From NCBI GenBank assembly GCA_003550325.1, contig QKWP01000410.1, forward strand, positions 1-64,000: 64,000 nt of DNA. Reading direction: 5' to 3'. This DNA is from Gigaspora rosea. Lineage: Eukaryota > Glomeromycota > Glomeromycetes > Diversisporales > Gigasporaceae. Made by a program: the position numbers and the translations under genes. The first letter of the stretch is position 1, and every line of letters starts with the position of its first letter. This document shows positions 23,783 through 35,305 of the stretch, piece after piece. The notes beneath the pieces were generated by a model. The model was not told the DNA's origin, ran no database searches, and saw only the letters and a program-made list of their open reading frames with translations.

Positions 23783-25614
23783 ATGACCAAGCCAACAGTT
23801 CTTGTCCTTGGAGGACTAGGTTTCATCGGTCGTAACTTTATTCCTTATCTTGTAGAGAATGACCTTGCCTCCGAAATAAGAGTAGTAGATAAAGTTTTAC
23901 TTATAACAACCGCCCTCAATCCTAAACAAAAGGAAGCATTTTCCAAAGTTGAGGTCTGGCAGAAGGACCTTGTTGATCGTGGTATGTCGTGTCTTTTTCA
24001 TTTATTTAAAAATTAAAAAACTTAATCACGTGCAATCCCTATATATTCTCATCGCATTACGATTGGATAGTTTCAATTGAAAAATCTTTTACACGAGAAG
24101 ACGGAAGTTCGTTCGATTATGTCTTTAATTTAGCAGCTGAAACAAAGTATTCACAAATCGAAAAGGTCTGTATCATAAGTAATTACTTATTTCTTAAGAT
24201 GTGTTTTAAACGAATTATGATCCATTGATTATTTATTTGTGAATAAATTGAAACATTCATAATGATTTGTATAAAAACTAATTACGCGCATTATCTATAT
24301 TTGTAACATCAATTTTATTTTTTTTTATAGGTTTATGAAGAACGTGTCTACACTCTGTCCGTCCGAAACGCAGAGGAAGCTGCTCGAAGAAATGTCAAGG
24401 TGTATGTTGAAGTTTCGACTGCGGAAATATACAAATCAGATAAAGTAAGCAATTTTATTTGAATATTTAAGACTTAGAGCATTGGTTAATAAAATTGATA
24501 TTTTATTATAAGAATCCCAGTAAAGAAGATGATAAGACTAAACCCTGGACGATGTGCGCCAAGTATAAACAAAAAGCCGAAGAAAAGATAAAAACCATCG
24601 AAGGGTATGTAACGTTTTTTAACTAATTTTAATTCATTTTAATTAACTATTTATGAATTAATTCTTTTTAACTTACAGTTTAAATCTCGTGATCTTACGA
24701 CCAGCTACAGTTTATGGTACAGGTGCAACTATGGGTATAAGTAAGTTACGAATCTGAATTGCATCATTATTGAAGTCTTGAATTCAAAAGCTTAGTGATT
24801 GACAAAATTATTAACTTGTTAATAGCTCCTCGTATTGTCTGTGGTCGAATTTATAAATTATTAAATGAAGAAATGAAGGTCCTTTGGTCTGAAGACCTTA
24901 AAATTAACACCGTTCATGTATATGATGTCGTACGTGCTTTATGGCATGTCGCAACCTGGTATCAGAACAATGATAAGGCCGGTAAAGGTCCTTTGGTTTA
25001 TAATTTAGCTGATTTGGGTAATACAGGTATGCTATCATATCATTTTTCTGTCACAATTTTTTTAAACAACCTTTCGTCTTATTATCTATACGATAATAGA
25101 TTTTATGTAATATTATATACTGACGGATAATAAAAAATTTTATCGTTTTTTAGACCAAGAGCGAATCAACAAGCACCTCAGCAGCATCTTTGGCATCAAG
25201 ACTGGATTTCATGGAACTATTACGTCCAATCTAGCACAGGTTCGTAGCTGTTCTTATATTGGTTTTTTTTTTTTTTTTTGCAATAACGGATTATTTCTAA
25301 TTGTAATTTTGTTTTCTTTTTTTTCTTATCAGTTGAACCTTGACAGTGCTGTAGATGAAAGTAACGATAAGCACATGGGTCCTTGGACGACATTCATAAA
25401 AGACAGTAAAAAAATTAAGAACACACCATTAACGCCCTACGTTGACAAGGAACTACTTTGTAACAATCCTCTGTCTGTCGATGGAACAAAGATTACTACA
25501 GAGACAGGCTTCCAATATGAGGTTCCAGAAATTACAGATGAAAAACTCACTGAGATGATTGAGGATTTTAAAGTAATAGGCTGGTGGCCAAAAGAGCCAA
25601 AGGAATACGTTTAA
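23783..25614 (+). CDS. NAD(P)-dependent epimerase/dehydratase-like protein, extended SDR (376 aa, 8 exons)
   Basis: The exons are 23783-23981, 24071-24165, 24331-24444, 24513-24604, 24679-24740, 24826-25026, 25154-25239 and 25333-25614. They total 1131 nt in frame. The protein opens with a Rossmann nucleotide-binding motif, VLVLGGLGFIGRNFIPYLV, the GxxGxxG pattern of extended short-chain dehydrogenases. It continues with YVFNLAAETKYSQ and VYVEVSTAEIYKSDK (substrate-side strand), MCAKYKQKAEEKI (a YxxxK-like pair, Y-K-Q-K), LVILRPATVYGTGA and NTVHVYDVVRALWHV. All are typical of epimerase/dehydratase folds. The substrate is unknown. No signal peptide or membrane segment is seen. It could be a sterol- or sugar-modifying SDR or a non-catalytic relative. 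Confidence 0.87.
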
Positions 25615-27155
25615 TTTTACGTTTAATTTGGATATTTCTTGTTTCTTGGGAAATTCTTAAAATTTTTTAAAAGGATTGTTAAGAGCCTTGGCTTTTTTTT
25701 TTTTAATATACCGGATATTAAAGTGTTTTTTACATATAATAATTACTTATTAATTATTTGTAATTCCTTGATTTTGGTAATTTGCAGATTCCATCGATAT
25801 TAACACGATTCATTCGTGTTTTTTCTTTTTTTATTTTTTATTCTATTTCCCTTTTTTATTTCTTTTGTCTATTTGGACTTTTGAGTCTAATAATTACTTA
25901 TCATAAGCGGTAATCGGTTTTAAATTTTTTTCATTTTATACCACGCTAAAGATTTTAAATTTTCACAAATATTTCCTATCGTAAATTTTTTTCTCAGATT
26001 GTTTTTATAATTTCCGTCCTTTTGATTTTGATTTTGATTCGATTTCTTTGTTGGGTATTAAAAAAAAATTTTTTCAATATATTACCGGTAATATTTTTTT
26101 TGAAAAAAAAAGCTTGTTGGTGTTTCAATATCCTCATTGTGTTTTAATGATCGATATACCTGATACCATTTTCAGATTAACAAGTCGTCTTTGAGACCTA
26201 AATTCTATGATCATGTGCTGTTTATGAGAAAGCTACTCGCAATCACACTATAAAATTAATGTAGCGTCCAAGCTATACATGAATAGTTCTACGGCATGTA
26301 TAATCCAAACAACCGTCTGATTATATAGATGAATATGTAAAAGATATCAGCCAGGTTTATTCACGAAAATTTTATTGTTGTATTCAATAGCATGTTTCAT
26401 ACTATATGATCTTTGATCATATGATTATATATTGGTTACTGGCTGGAATATTAGAAAAAAAATATTAAATCTATATTTTATATAAAAAGGTCGCAAAAAT
26501 CATATCAACATTTATGACGACAAAATGGCCTATTACTGTACTTGTTAATTAGAAGTCCAAAATTTTAATGAATGACTTTTTATCCTGTTCATACTCGATA
26601 CATTATTTTATTAGGAGAATGGGATTGTCTTAAATGTGAGAAAGAGTAGAGTACTTTCATGTCCAACAAAAACAAGCCCTGGAAATGTAATTATTTTGTT
26701 AACTAAAAACCAGAATAGTTTCAACATTTTATAGGCATCGAAATCATAAATTTCATGTTCCTGCCAACAAAGGTACACACATTAATTTGAAGGTGATCTC
26801 CGAGCATTTTTTCAGAGTCATTGCATCATTTGTAAATGATAATTTAATGACCATGTAAAAATGATGTACTAACTTCATGCGAAAATTATCTTCTGGTTAC
26901 CATTTTTTTGGACCTTCTGTTTTGCTCAATCTTATGAATTTGTGACTATAAGTTCAATTATATAACTGCTATTATAAAAATAGCATTTGCATATTTATAA
27001 AATACATATGATAATGTACATGATTTCATTGTATAATAGCTTTGATTGGTGAGGATTAACTGCTATCATATTCATTCCCAGTGGGATTATTTTTTCAGTG
27101 GAATTTTCATTAGATCTACTTGTATATTAGAAATCTGAAAGTCCCACGTCAATGT
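25615..27155. other. intergenic region, no gene seen
   Basis: About 1.5 kb of AT-rich sequence with poly-T and poly-A runs. No exon-like block with start, splice signals and amino-acid bias was found on either strand. AACACGATTCATTCGTGTT at 25802-25820 is a short stem-loop after the epimerase gene and could be part of its 3' region. Confidence 0.4.
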
Positions 27156-27762
27156 TCATTCACCTTTATGCACGAATTCTAGTGTCATCGCTATTTCCCT
27201 CATATCTCTCTCTATTACCTCAGCCCAGTTTTGTACATCACCTAATTCCTTTGCATAAAAAAATGATAAAAAAAATATGAATATAAGAAAGGCCTTTAAT
27301 ACACGAAACAAGGATAAAAATTCGAACCTTCAAAGCAGAATTAACTCCGTCTAACATATTCAACCATTGTTTTGTTTGTTTTGAGAATTTTGCAGAGTGC
27401 GCGGAAAGACGACGAGCCTCAGCTTCAATTTCGCGTTGAGTTTTAAATATTGAACTGACTCTGAAAAATTAGAATGCAATATTAAAATAACCGAACAAAT
27501 TTCCTGTTTTATATTATAACATATAAAAAACATAACGACAATCACGTATACCTTTCATTTAATGTATCCGCCAAGCAATCGGTTAATTCACCTACGGCCT
27601 GTGTAGCCTCTTTTCTAAGTTGTTCTGTAAGGTTAAAACTTTCATATTAAGCTACAGTCTTGGCTTTTAAAATGTATTTATAGTATAACGAATATGCATA
27701 CCATTATTACGTTTTATAACTTGTTGTTTTTGATTATGTTCTCTTACTAGCCGGGAGAGCAT
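27156..27762 (-). CDS. BLOC1S1: BLOC-1 subunit 1 (BLOS1), 119 aa, 4 exons
   Basis: BLOS1 is a coiled-coil subunit shared by the BLOC-1 and BORC complexes, which act in endosome and lysosome/vacuole positioning. The minus-strand exons are 27762-27702, 27624-27552, 27460-27328 and 27248-27156, totalling 360 nt in frame. The protein begins MLSRLVREHNQKQQVIK, matching MLSRLLKEHQAKQNERK of the human protein. It then runs through ELTDCLADTLNERV and KFSKQTKQWLNMLDGVNSAL, and ends ELGDVQNWAEVIERDMREIA with LEFVHKGE, equivalent to human EIGDVENWARSIELDMRTIA. The length is close to human BLOS1 (125 aa). It is the last intact housekeeping gene before the transposon-rich half. Confidence 0.93.
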
Positions 27763-28167
27763 AACAGATTTAAAGACAGAAAGATCTTTGGGTAATAGTT
27801 AAATCTCAGTACTTACGTCTAATTGGGCTAATATTAATCAATTGGATAATGATAACGATTTTATAATGACATTACTACAGTACTAGAGTACTAGAGTTAG
27901 CATTATATATAGTAAAATTGCTTTTTTTGGGGGATCACTAAAGTAGGGTGTCCAGGATTATGCTATGCGCATAATTGAATTAAGCAATAAGAAGCATTCA
28001 GGGCACGTACCTCAAATATGATTGGTAGATACGATAGCAAAAAATGAATGAACTGAAAAGTTCCGAGGTAGAAAATGAACGAACTGAAAATACGAGCAAG
28101 GTCGAGGCAATTTTTTTTGTCAATATCCGAATAATTCCGAGAATCGTATATGTAGCATAACAACAAC

Positions 28168-31100
28168 TCGAGGTAGGAACGTCCCAAATAAGGAAACCCT
28201 TGGTTGACTCAGGACCGACGATCATGCGTATTGGTTAGCCAATCAAAATTGCAAATTAATAATTATATACTATTAATAAAAAACAGGGACATTTCTTTAA
28301 TAAAATTATTGTGATGCAATTTCAGGATTTATGTAAATATTTTTAAATATTTTTAAGTATTTCATGTATAATTTATTATTTAATAATAAAATATTTAATA
28401 ATTTATTTATTAAAATACATTATATTTAAAAAAAAATATATTTAATAAAAAAAAAAAAATCTATATTATAATTCAAAAAAGTTTTTTTTCGCTTGTTCTA
28501 ACAAATTATCTATCGCTGCTATGTCATCTGTCACATCTTCAGCATCGGAATCATCTTCGTCTGCACTTTCAACATTCTCATCCATAAATTCCTTTTTGCC
28601 TAAATCTTTCATCATACTTACTTTTATTGCTTCAACATTACTTTTGATCGCATCCCGTAAATAGCCTAAGCATATTAGACATTTAAAGTTACATCTTTGT
28701 AAGCAACGGCTATAATATCCGTGCCTACACGCGAGAACGTTGCTGTCGTTCGAGCAGTTAGTATAGTTAGTACAATCGCAGTACAGATAGTCACACAAAA
28801 CATTAGTAAATGGTTTCCTAGAGGTAACGAAACCTCTCAGAAGATGGCGATCAGTTATTTCATAACCTAACGATGGCAGCTTATAGGAGTTAATACCATC
28901 ATCAGACGAATTAATGGTCAAAGGATACAAATGACGCGCTTTATAGATCTTTGCAAAAGTCTCTAAAAGCAACAAAGCACACTTTCGGGACAGTATGTGC
29001 AATTACTTCGGTTTGTACAGATATTTCATGGGATTCACAAAACATTGACGGAAGGTATTATCGTCTCGATTTTGAAATATAAAGCGCGCCTCCTTCTGCA
29101 ATTGATCTGCTTTAAAAAACTTGGCCATACGTCGTCGAATAATGCTATGGACAGTTTCTACAAAACAATCGCTTAGAGATGCGAGATGATTAGTAACAAT
29201 ATTCATCATTGGATGATTAGTATCCATCCAAAAGAAAATGTCAGAAAAAAACATCAAAGGGGAACGCTTATAATTTCTTCGATCAAATCGAAGAAATAAA
29301 TCGCACCAGCAACGCATACAAGCTTCTTCGTATGCTAGCCAGTTTCCTTCTCGATGGTGAGCCGCGTAAACGTCGAGAACTAAAGGAATTAAGTTACCTA
29401 AAAGATCGGTTAGATATAAAAATTCTAAATTTTTACACGTATGGCCAAATTTTGAATAAATAACATTAGATATATCAAACCACGCCACACGCATAAGATA
29501 AAGAATTAAATCGATTCTCCAAGGGTGTGGTTTTTTACCCAAGTTTTTCTTTTTACCAAAAATTCCTTTGTAAATATCGTTAAATAAAAACGAATTTTTC
29601 TTATAAACAAGTTCACGACCATTCAAGGACACGTGGAGAGGGCCCATAATAGGCACAAACGATGTAACGAATGAAGGAATGACTTCATTGTTGAGAAGAA
29701 GCCGATGCACAATGGCCTTACGAATAAAAAATTGACCAGGCCAATCCGCAACAACAGGAATTATGTGGTCGGAAAGGTATCTTTGCATTAATTCTTGATT
29801 ATGCACAATTCGAAGTGCATTTGTATAGTTTTCCACATTTTTCAAATTGCCTTCGACGAAATCAAAAAGAATTGTATTCTGGATATGCCGATCGCCTTTT
29901 TTTTCCACTAACCTATCATTGTAACTGTGTAATGTTAGCCTCTCTATTACCTCATCGTCAGAGCACTTACCTGTATGCCCCAGTTTACACTCGTTATACG
30001 GAATGCCAAGGTTTATGATGAACCATTCATCAAGATGTTTTATTATCAGCTCATCATCAATAATTTTGGGGTTGAGTGCTCCATTACGTGGTATTGCTGA
30101 TACGGGACACGGATTTGCTATAATAGTTGCCATGTGTGCTGGACGAGATGTACTAGTAGAGTCTGACTGCTGTGGAACGTGGATATTGTGGTAATCATCA
30201 ACATTCAACACGAAAGCATTGTCTGGATATTTTAAAAGAGAATTTTTCACGTATTCCTCATGGGCGTCAGAAACTTTTTTCTTTTTTTGATCCACTGCTC
30301 TTGACGTTGTAGTTACACCAAGTTTTGCCAATGTATCTAAGCCTTCGTTACTCGTACCTACAGAATCCAAATAAAATGCTATATCGAACTTAAAAGAATT
30401 AATTTTTGAATTGTTTAACGACGCAAGAAGATAACAAATGTGAACGATTAATTTCTTCATACGATCCATGGTTTTCTCACCGCGCTCAAGGGGCTTTGCT
30501 ACTAAATAAAGTTGGTCAAGAAAATTGTTGAGATTCTTATCTGCTTGAAATACTTTCCTCAATTCATCGTATGAATATATGGGTCCTTCTTTCTTTACGT
30601 GCTCCTTCTCATAGAATGTTCTCGCCATGGTCTCAACAACCTCAATGAGATAAATCGTATCTACATCCTCTACATCTTTCATTAAAGTTTCTACATGATA
30701 TAGAACTTCTTCTCTAGCTTCTACTTCGTTCCCAACTACATCTTCTGCTTCTTCAACAGAGACTTTTACTCGTTTAGTATTTTTTTTAAGCTTTTGTAGC
30801 GGATTTTCAACTAAACTCATATAACACAAATTGCATAAAATAATACCCTCTTCCCACGTTACCTTTGTTAAGCCGTTTCTTTCAGCCTGGCTCCATTTTT
30901 CGTTCTTTAATGGACGGAATCTACTAGATTCAGTGGCTTTGCATTCTTTACATTTAATAATTTCAGACATGATTTTGTTTAGCAGATTAAATATGATAGC
31001 TGTTGGATTAAGTTGGATTAAGCGAATATGTTATATGTTTAAGCGAAGGTTACAAGTTTACTTAGTGCACTTGCCCCCTTTACTTGTGAGTTAAGCCACC

Positions 31101-31199
31101 CGAGCTTCCGAAAAAAGTATTGTAAAACGTATAAAAAAAATCTTTGATTAATTGTGTAATAATCTACAGATCGGGGCACTCGGGACGTTCCTACCTCGA
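28168..31199 (-). mobile_element. 3.03-kb DNA transposon with 18-bp perfect TIRs and 9-bp TSD
   Basis: The termini are exact inverted copies of TCGAGGTAGGAACGTCCC (28168-28185 and 31182-31199). Both sides are flanked by the exact 9-bp duplication AACAACAAC (28159-28167 and 31200-31208). The only gene inside is the minus-strand transposase-like ORF pair. The perfect ends imply recent movement. The insertion sits inside the left arm of an older MITE. The family could not be assigned from memory: a 9-bp duplication is typical of Mutator-like elements, but the protein lacks the MULE signatures I know. Confidence 0.88.
28466..30970 (-). pseudogene. transposase-like protein, 834 codons with one in-frame stop
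   Basis: The frame opens at ATG 30970 and runs 655 codons to a TAA at 29005-29003. It continues with no break for 178 more codons to 28466, so one nonsense change separates an N- and a C-terminal part. The N-terminus has a CKECK...CNLCY pair (C-x2-C, about 40 residues, C-x2-C), a probable zinc-binding DNA-recognition domain. The core holds FVLNVDDYHNIHV, then VVADWPGQFFIRK, then PIMGPLHVSLNGRE; I propose the Asp residues and the GPLH block as parts of an RNase H-like catalytic site. The part after the stop has clustered cysteines (CDYLYCDCTNYTNC, CRHGYYSRCLQRCNFKCLIC) and an acidic tail. The whole protein fills the transposon. Readthrough of the TAA (next codon TTG) is possible but unproven. 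Confidence 0.75.
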
Positions 31200-31210
31200 A
31201 ACAACAACAC

Positions 31211-31784
31211 CAGGGCGTAGGATCGATTTTCCGAAAACGTGATCTTCTGACATCAATTAGCCAATTAAAAATCAGGATCATGTATGAAATTGACAGGGCC
31301 TAGGATCGATTTTCCGAACACGTGATCTTACGGCATCAATTGTCTTTGAGAAAAAAATTGATTTATGTTAGGGTTTGGGTTCATGTTGGTGGTTAGAAGG
31401 AGCATTATATAGCAAAATTGTGCGAGAAACTTTTTTGTTAGGTCAGAAAGACGATTTGCTAGTACAAATCTTGCGATAAATTTCTTTACGTTACACCTGA
31501 TCCTGATTTTTAATTGGCTAATTGACGTCGGAAGGTGTTGTTATCAGGTGTAACGTAAAGAAATTCAAAACAAACGTTTGTTTTGCAAAAATCGTATTTA
31601 TCGCAAAATTTATACTAGCAAATCGTCTTTCTGGCCTAACAAAAAAGTTTCCTCGCACAATTTTGCTATATAATGCTTCTTCCAACCACCAACATGAACC
31701 CAAACCCTAACATAAATCAATTTTTTTCTCAAAGACAATTGATGCCAGAAGATCACGTGTTCGGAAAATCGATCCTAGGCCCTG
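31211..31784. mobile_element. long-armed foldback element next to the 3-kb transposon
   Basis: The arms 31294 to about 31510 and about 31570 to 31784 are inverted copies over more than 200 bp. They start CAGGGCCTAGGATCGATTTT and share GTTAGGGTTTGGGTTCATGT. An additional partial left arm (31211-31265, CAGGGCGTAGGATCG...) precedes it, so two copies may be nested or one arm is duplicated. The short ORFs on both strands at 31518-31710 are only the palindrome read twice. Confidence 0.6.
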
Positions 31785-32158
31785 TCAATTTCCATAAAAC
31801 AATAAAGAACGCTAAATATTTCGCATAATCTTAAATTTATTTCGCATTCATCACATAATTGACCTCGGTCAAATCGCATAATTGTCCGAAGCATAGCGAG
31901 GACTCATCTGTTTGAGCACATTTGAATACACGTCTATGCAATGTTAGTCGGAAAAAACCAATCAAAATCGAGAATTATAGGTTCCCGTGATGATCAGCAA
32001 TCAGTGTAACGCACTCTAGGTTATACATAAGAATTTCATTTTTTTGCTTCGGACTTATATCAGATTCTGATTTCCTAGTTTACCTCATCGTATCGCATAA
32101 TCCTGGACAACCTAACAACGCGTAGTACCTGATCACGTGATTAACGAATCACGAACTA

Positions 32159-33258
32159 GAGTGTCCAGGACAGGGACCCAGAAAAATCCCATTTTGATTT
32201 GCAAAAAGTTCATTCCGATTTGGTTAAAAAATCCGTTTTATTCCGATATAAAATTTTCGGTTATTATTACTATTATTATACACAATAGTAAGTGCCCGAA
32301 GTGATTCCTCACTTAAATTTTGTCTGTTATCATCTAGAATTTGCGTTTTCTTTAAATTTTTTGATTCGCTGTATTTATATGCCAATTAACTGAATGATTA
32401 CAAAATCGGCATATTAAAACATTATTATCACAAAAAAAGTTTTCTGAAAATTCTTGTGCACGATTATATGCTGAAATACGTTTTGGTGGTATTTTAAATA
32501 AATACTGTATTGGTTATAAAAGTTTTTAAAATTTAATATTTAAATGCATTGCTTTTATAACCAATACCAGATAATATAACGAAGATATTTATCCAAATTA
32601 AGTATATAATTCATTTTTTTTCACACGCAAAATTATTCTAAACCATTATTTTTATGTTCTTTATTGAAGTGTTTAAGAATTAAAATGGATAAGTATTACG
32701 TTTTATTATAGTTAATATGATAGTTCATCTAATTTTACAACCGGAAAGCAATATCACATGACTTTTATCCAATCAAACTTGATATAAATCATGTGATCAT
32801 GCTTAACTCAAAAAATTCCGTTTTATACCTTTTTGCGCCAAAAATTCCGATATATTCATATATATTTATATATGAACTTTTCCGGGTCCCTGGTCCAGGA
32901 TTATGCGATGCTATGCTATGCGCATAATTGACCATTTTTTCGCATCGCATATGCTTCGCATAATTAAGCAAAAAAGCATTCAGGGCACGTGCCTCAAATA
33001 TGCTTGGTAGATACGAATTTTTGAGATATGACGGGAAAGAATTCCGTAAAGTTCCGATGTAGAAAATGAACGAACTGAAAATACGAATAATTCTGAGAAT
33101 ATTATATTGGTATATGTAGCATAACACTATAAAGATCGCATAACAGATAATCTATTTAAATATTTCGCATAATCTTAGCATTCATCGCATAATTGACCTC
33201 GGTCAAATCGCATAATTTACCTCATCGCATCGCATAATCCTGGTAATCCTGGACACCC
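32159..33258. mobile_element. Tc1/mariner-type MITE copy C, split by a hAT-like element
   Basis: The ends are GAGTGTCCAGGA (32159 on) and ATCCTGGACACCC (to 33258), flanked by TA on both sides. The interior carries repeated GCATAATT/CGCATAAT words like copy A. A 722-bp element sits 12 bp inside its left end. Without that insertion the MITE is about 370 bp. Confidence 0.7.
32171..32892. mobile_element. non-autonomous hAT-like element, 722 bp
   Basis: The ends are CAGGGACCCAGAAAAA and, read inward from the right, CAGGGACCCGGAAAAG. The exact 8-bp duplication GTCCAGGA lies at 32163-32170 and 32893-32900. CAGGG-type ends with an 8-bp duplication are the hallmark of hAT elements. An internal palindrome TTGGTTATAAAAG...CTTTTATAACCAA lies at about 32511-32566. 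No transposase is encoded. Confidence 0.8.
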
Positions 33259-33499
33259 TATCACGAACAAAAGCGGAGTTACAGGTCACAACGTGACACA
33301 AAGCAAGACCAACCAATCGGGCAGGCGCCATGAGGTCACGTGTCACATACACAAGCCACCGAAATTAAGCCATAAATACCAAGACCCCAAAACCATCAAA
33401 CTCTGTCCTGAAATTTTCGAAGAGTTTTTGCCCCACCCTAACCCTCCACAAATCAGTAATATTAATAGAACAAACACCTGATTCTGCTATCTTCAACAG

Positions 33500-33556
33500 C
33501 CGGCCTGCTGCGGCAGGCGGGAAACCACCGGCTGAATAATATAACTACCCGGCCTG
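33500..33556 (+). repeat. 49-bp insertion bounded by an 8-bp direct repeat
   Basis: CCGGCCTG occurs at 33500-33507 and 33549-33556 with 41 bp between. Removing one repeat plus the 41 bp joins the frames ...AIFNSRP and VTAIPSAINS. The insert contains a short stem (CCGGCC/GGCCGG-like words). It may be a tiny MITE, an internally deleted element or a slippage event. Confidence 0.5.
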
Positions 33557-33749
33557 TTACTGCGATTCCCAGCGCAATTAATAGTTATACTACAGTTGGT
33601 ACTTCTACATCTGGCAAACCTGCAACGAACATGTCATCACATAATATTTCAGAAACATTAGCACACGATGCTAGTACAGCTGTAAAGGATCTTAATGTTT
33701 CTAATTCTACATCAGGCAATCATGCAACGATCACATTGTCACATCCTAC

Positions 33750-35305
33750 TAGAGTTAATACCTCTATCCGGATATAAAAACACTATGTCACGTTTAGTGA
33801 TTGGACCCGTTTAAAAAAACATGACCCGGGTCACCCGGCGGGTTGACCCGCGGGTCACCCGGGTGATCGACGGGTCACCCGGGTCTACGGGTGACCCGTT
33901 CAACCCGGGTCAAAATCATACCCGGGTGAGCACTAGGTAATAGAAAAAATTCTGCTACGAGTCACCCGCGGGTGAACACTGGGTAATAAAAAAAATTCTG
34001 CTACGGGTCACCTGCGGGTAATGATGCTGCCCGAAACTATTTTGAAAAATTATGCCGAAATTCCGAAACTATACCAAAATTCCGAAACTAAGTTTATATT
34101 TTTATTTAAATTTATTTAATTTTTATACATTCGCTCTAATCTAACTATCAACTACTAATCGCTCCATTCTTGGTACTAATGTAATACTCTTTGCTCTTCA
34201 TAACAAACCCGTCAACAACTATAATGTGACTAACCAGTTCCCGAATCTCTTCTATTTAACCTTACAAAAACTAGAAAAAAAGTAATTAGTAAAATAACAA
34301 AGAAAGCACGAAAAAAGAATAAGCACTTATCTTAGTGCCAGTTCTAGCACTTTCGTGTCGAGATCTCTGAAGCTTTATGCCGTTTCACCCTTTCTGGGTC
34401 GAGATCTCTGAATCTTTATGCCATTTCCTCTTGCCGGCAGTACACAAAGTCCATAAGAGAAAGAAGTAATTAGCAAAAAAGAACGAAAAATAAAAAGAAA
34501 TACAAAAATTAGTTTTAGCACTTCCGGGTTGAGATCTCTGAGTCGAGATCTCTAAATCTTCACGCCATTCCACCCTTCCTAGTAGTACACATAACCTATA
34601 GAAGAAAGGAGTATTTAGCAAAAAAAAACGAAAAATAAAAAAGAAGAAAGCAAAAAAAAAAAAAAAACTAATACTTATCTTAGTCAGTTCTAACACTTCC
34701 AGGTCGAGATCTCTGAATATTATGCCATTTTACTCTTGCCGGCAGTATACAAAACCTATAGAAGAAAGAAATAGTTAGTAAAAAAAAAAACAAAAAATAA
34801 AAAAGAAAAACATAAAAACTAATACTAATCTTAGTATAGATTTAAAAATTTAAATAAAAGATCAAAAAGATCTTAAAAAAATGTAAAAAAAAAATGTAAC
34901 GTTATAAAAAAAATTTGAATAAATAAAATAAAAAAATTTAATAAAATAAAAAAAAAATAAAAAAATTTAAATAAAAGAAAAAGAAAAAAAAAATATGTAA
35001 AAGATCTTAAAAAGATCAAATATTATCTATTTATTACAGATCAACTTCGTATCGAAGTTCGCTGTAAACCCATACGGGTCACTGACCCGCGGGTTGAACC
35101 ACGGGTGACCCGCGGGTTGACCCACGGGTGACCCGCGGGTCACCCGCGGGTTGACCACCCGGGTGGGCCATAACTCAACCCGGGTCACCCGCCCACCCGC
35201 GGGTGACCCGGGTGATACTTACCCGGGTCAGAACACTAGTCACGTTATATCACATGACATAGTATATATCTGGATATATAAATCCGGATAGAAGTGTTAA
35301 CTCTA
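33750..35305. mobile_element. 1.56-kb transposon with subterminal GGGTGACCCGCGGGT arrays
   Basis: The terminal inverted repeats begin TAGAGTTAATACCTCTATCC on the left; the right end read inward is TAGAGTTAACACTTCTATCC. The exact 8-bp duplication CATCCTAC flanks it at 33742-33749 and 35306-35313. Just inside each end is a dense array of palindromic GACCCGCGGGTC-like words (about 33810-33960 and 35068-35225). The AT-rich middle (34380-34780) repeats a unit containing GTCGAGATCTCTGAATC. No transposase is encoded. It interrupts a coding frame at an exact codon position. Confidence 0.8.

Larger units (their letters stand above)
27946..32112. mobile_element. Tc1/mariner-type MITE copy A, split by two later insertions
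   Basis: The left end is TA then GGGTGTCCAGGATTATGC (27946 on); the right end is CGCATAATCCTGGACAACC then TA (ends 32112). The left arm (27946-28167) matches 32890-33128 of copy C nearly base for base, including GCATTCAGGGCACGT and GGTAGATACGA. The right arm (about 31797-32112) matches copy C around 33150-33258, including CATAATTGACCTCGGTCAAATCGC. Between the arms lie the 3.03-kb transposon and a foldback element. Confidence 0.65.

Noticed and set aside
27998..28225. Short minus-strand ORFs near the start of the 3-kb transposon
   Set aside because: They cross the transposon end and the flanking MITE arm, so they cannot be native genes.
29815..30194. Plus-strand ORFs of 63-67 codons
   Set aside because: They are antisense shadows of the transposase frame, which has a far longer open frame and motif content.
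31518..31710. Facing ORFs on both strands of similar length
   Set aside because: Both lie in the arms and centre of a long foldback element, so the symmetry explains them.
32789..33127. 112-codon minus-strand ORF
   Set aside because: It spans the junction of a hAT-like element and a MITE and has no domain sense. Part of it repeats the ORF at 27963-28187 because both are copies of the same MITE arm.
34385..34696. 103-codon minus-strand Phe-rich ORF
   Set aside because: It lies in the AT-rich, internally repeated middle of the 33750-35305 element. The poly-Phe translation reflects poly-A runs.
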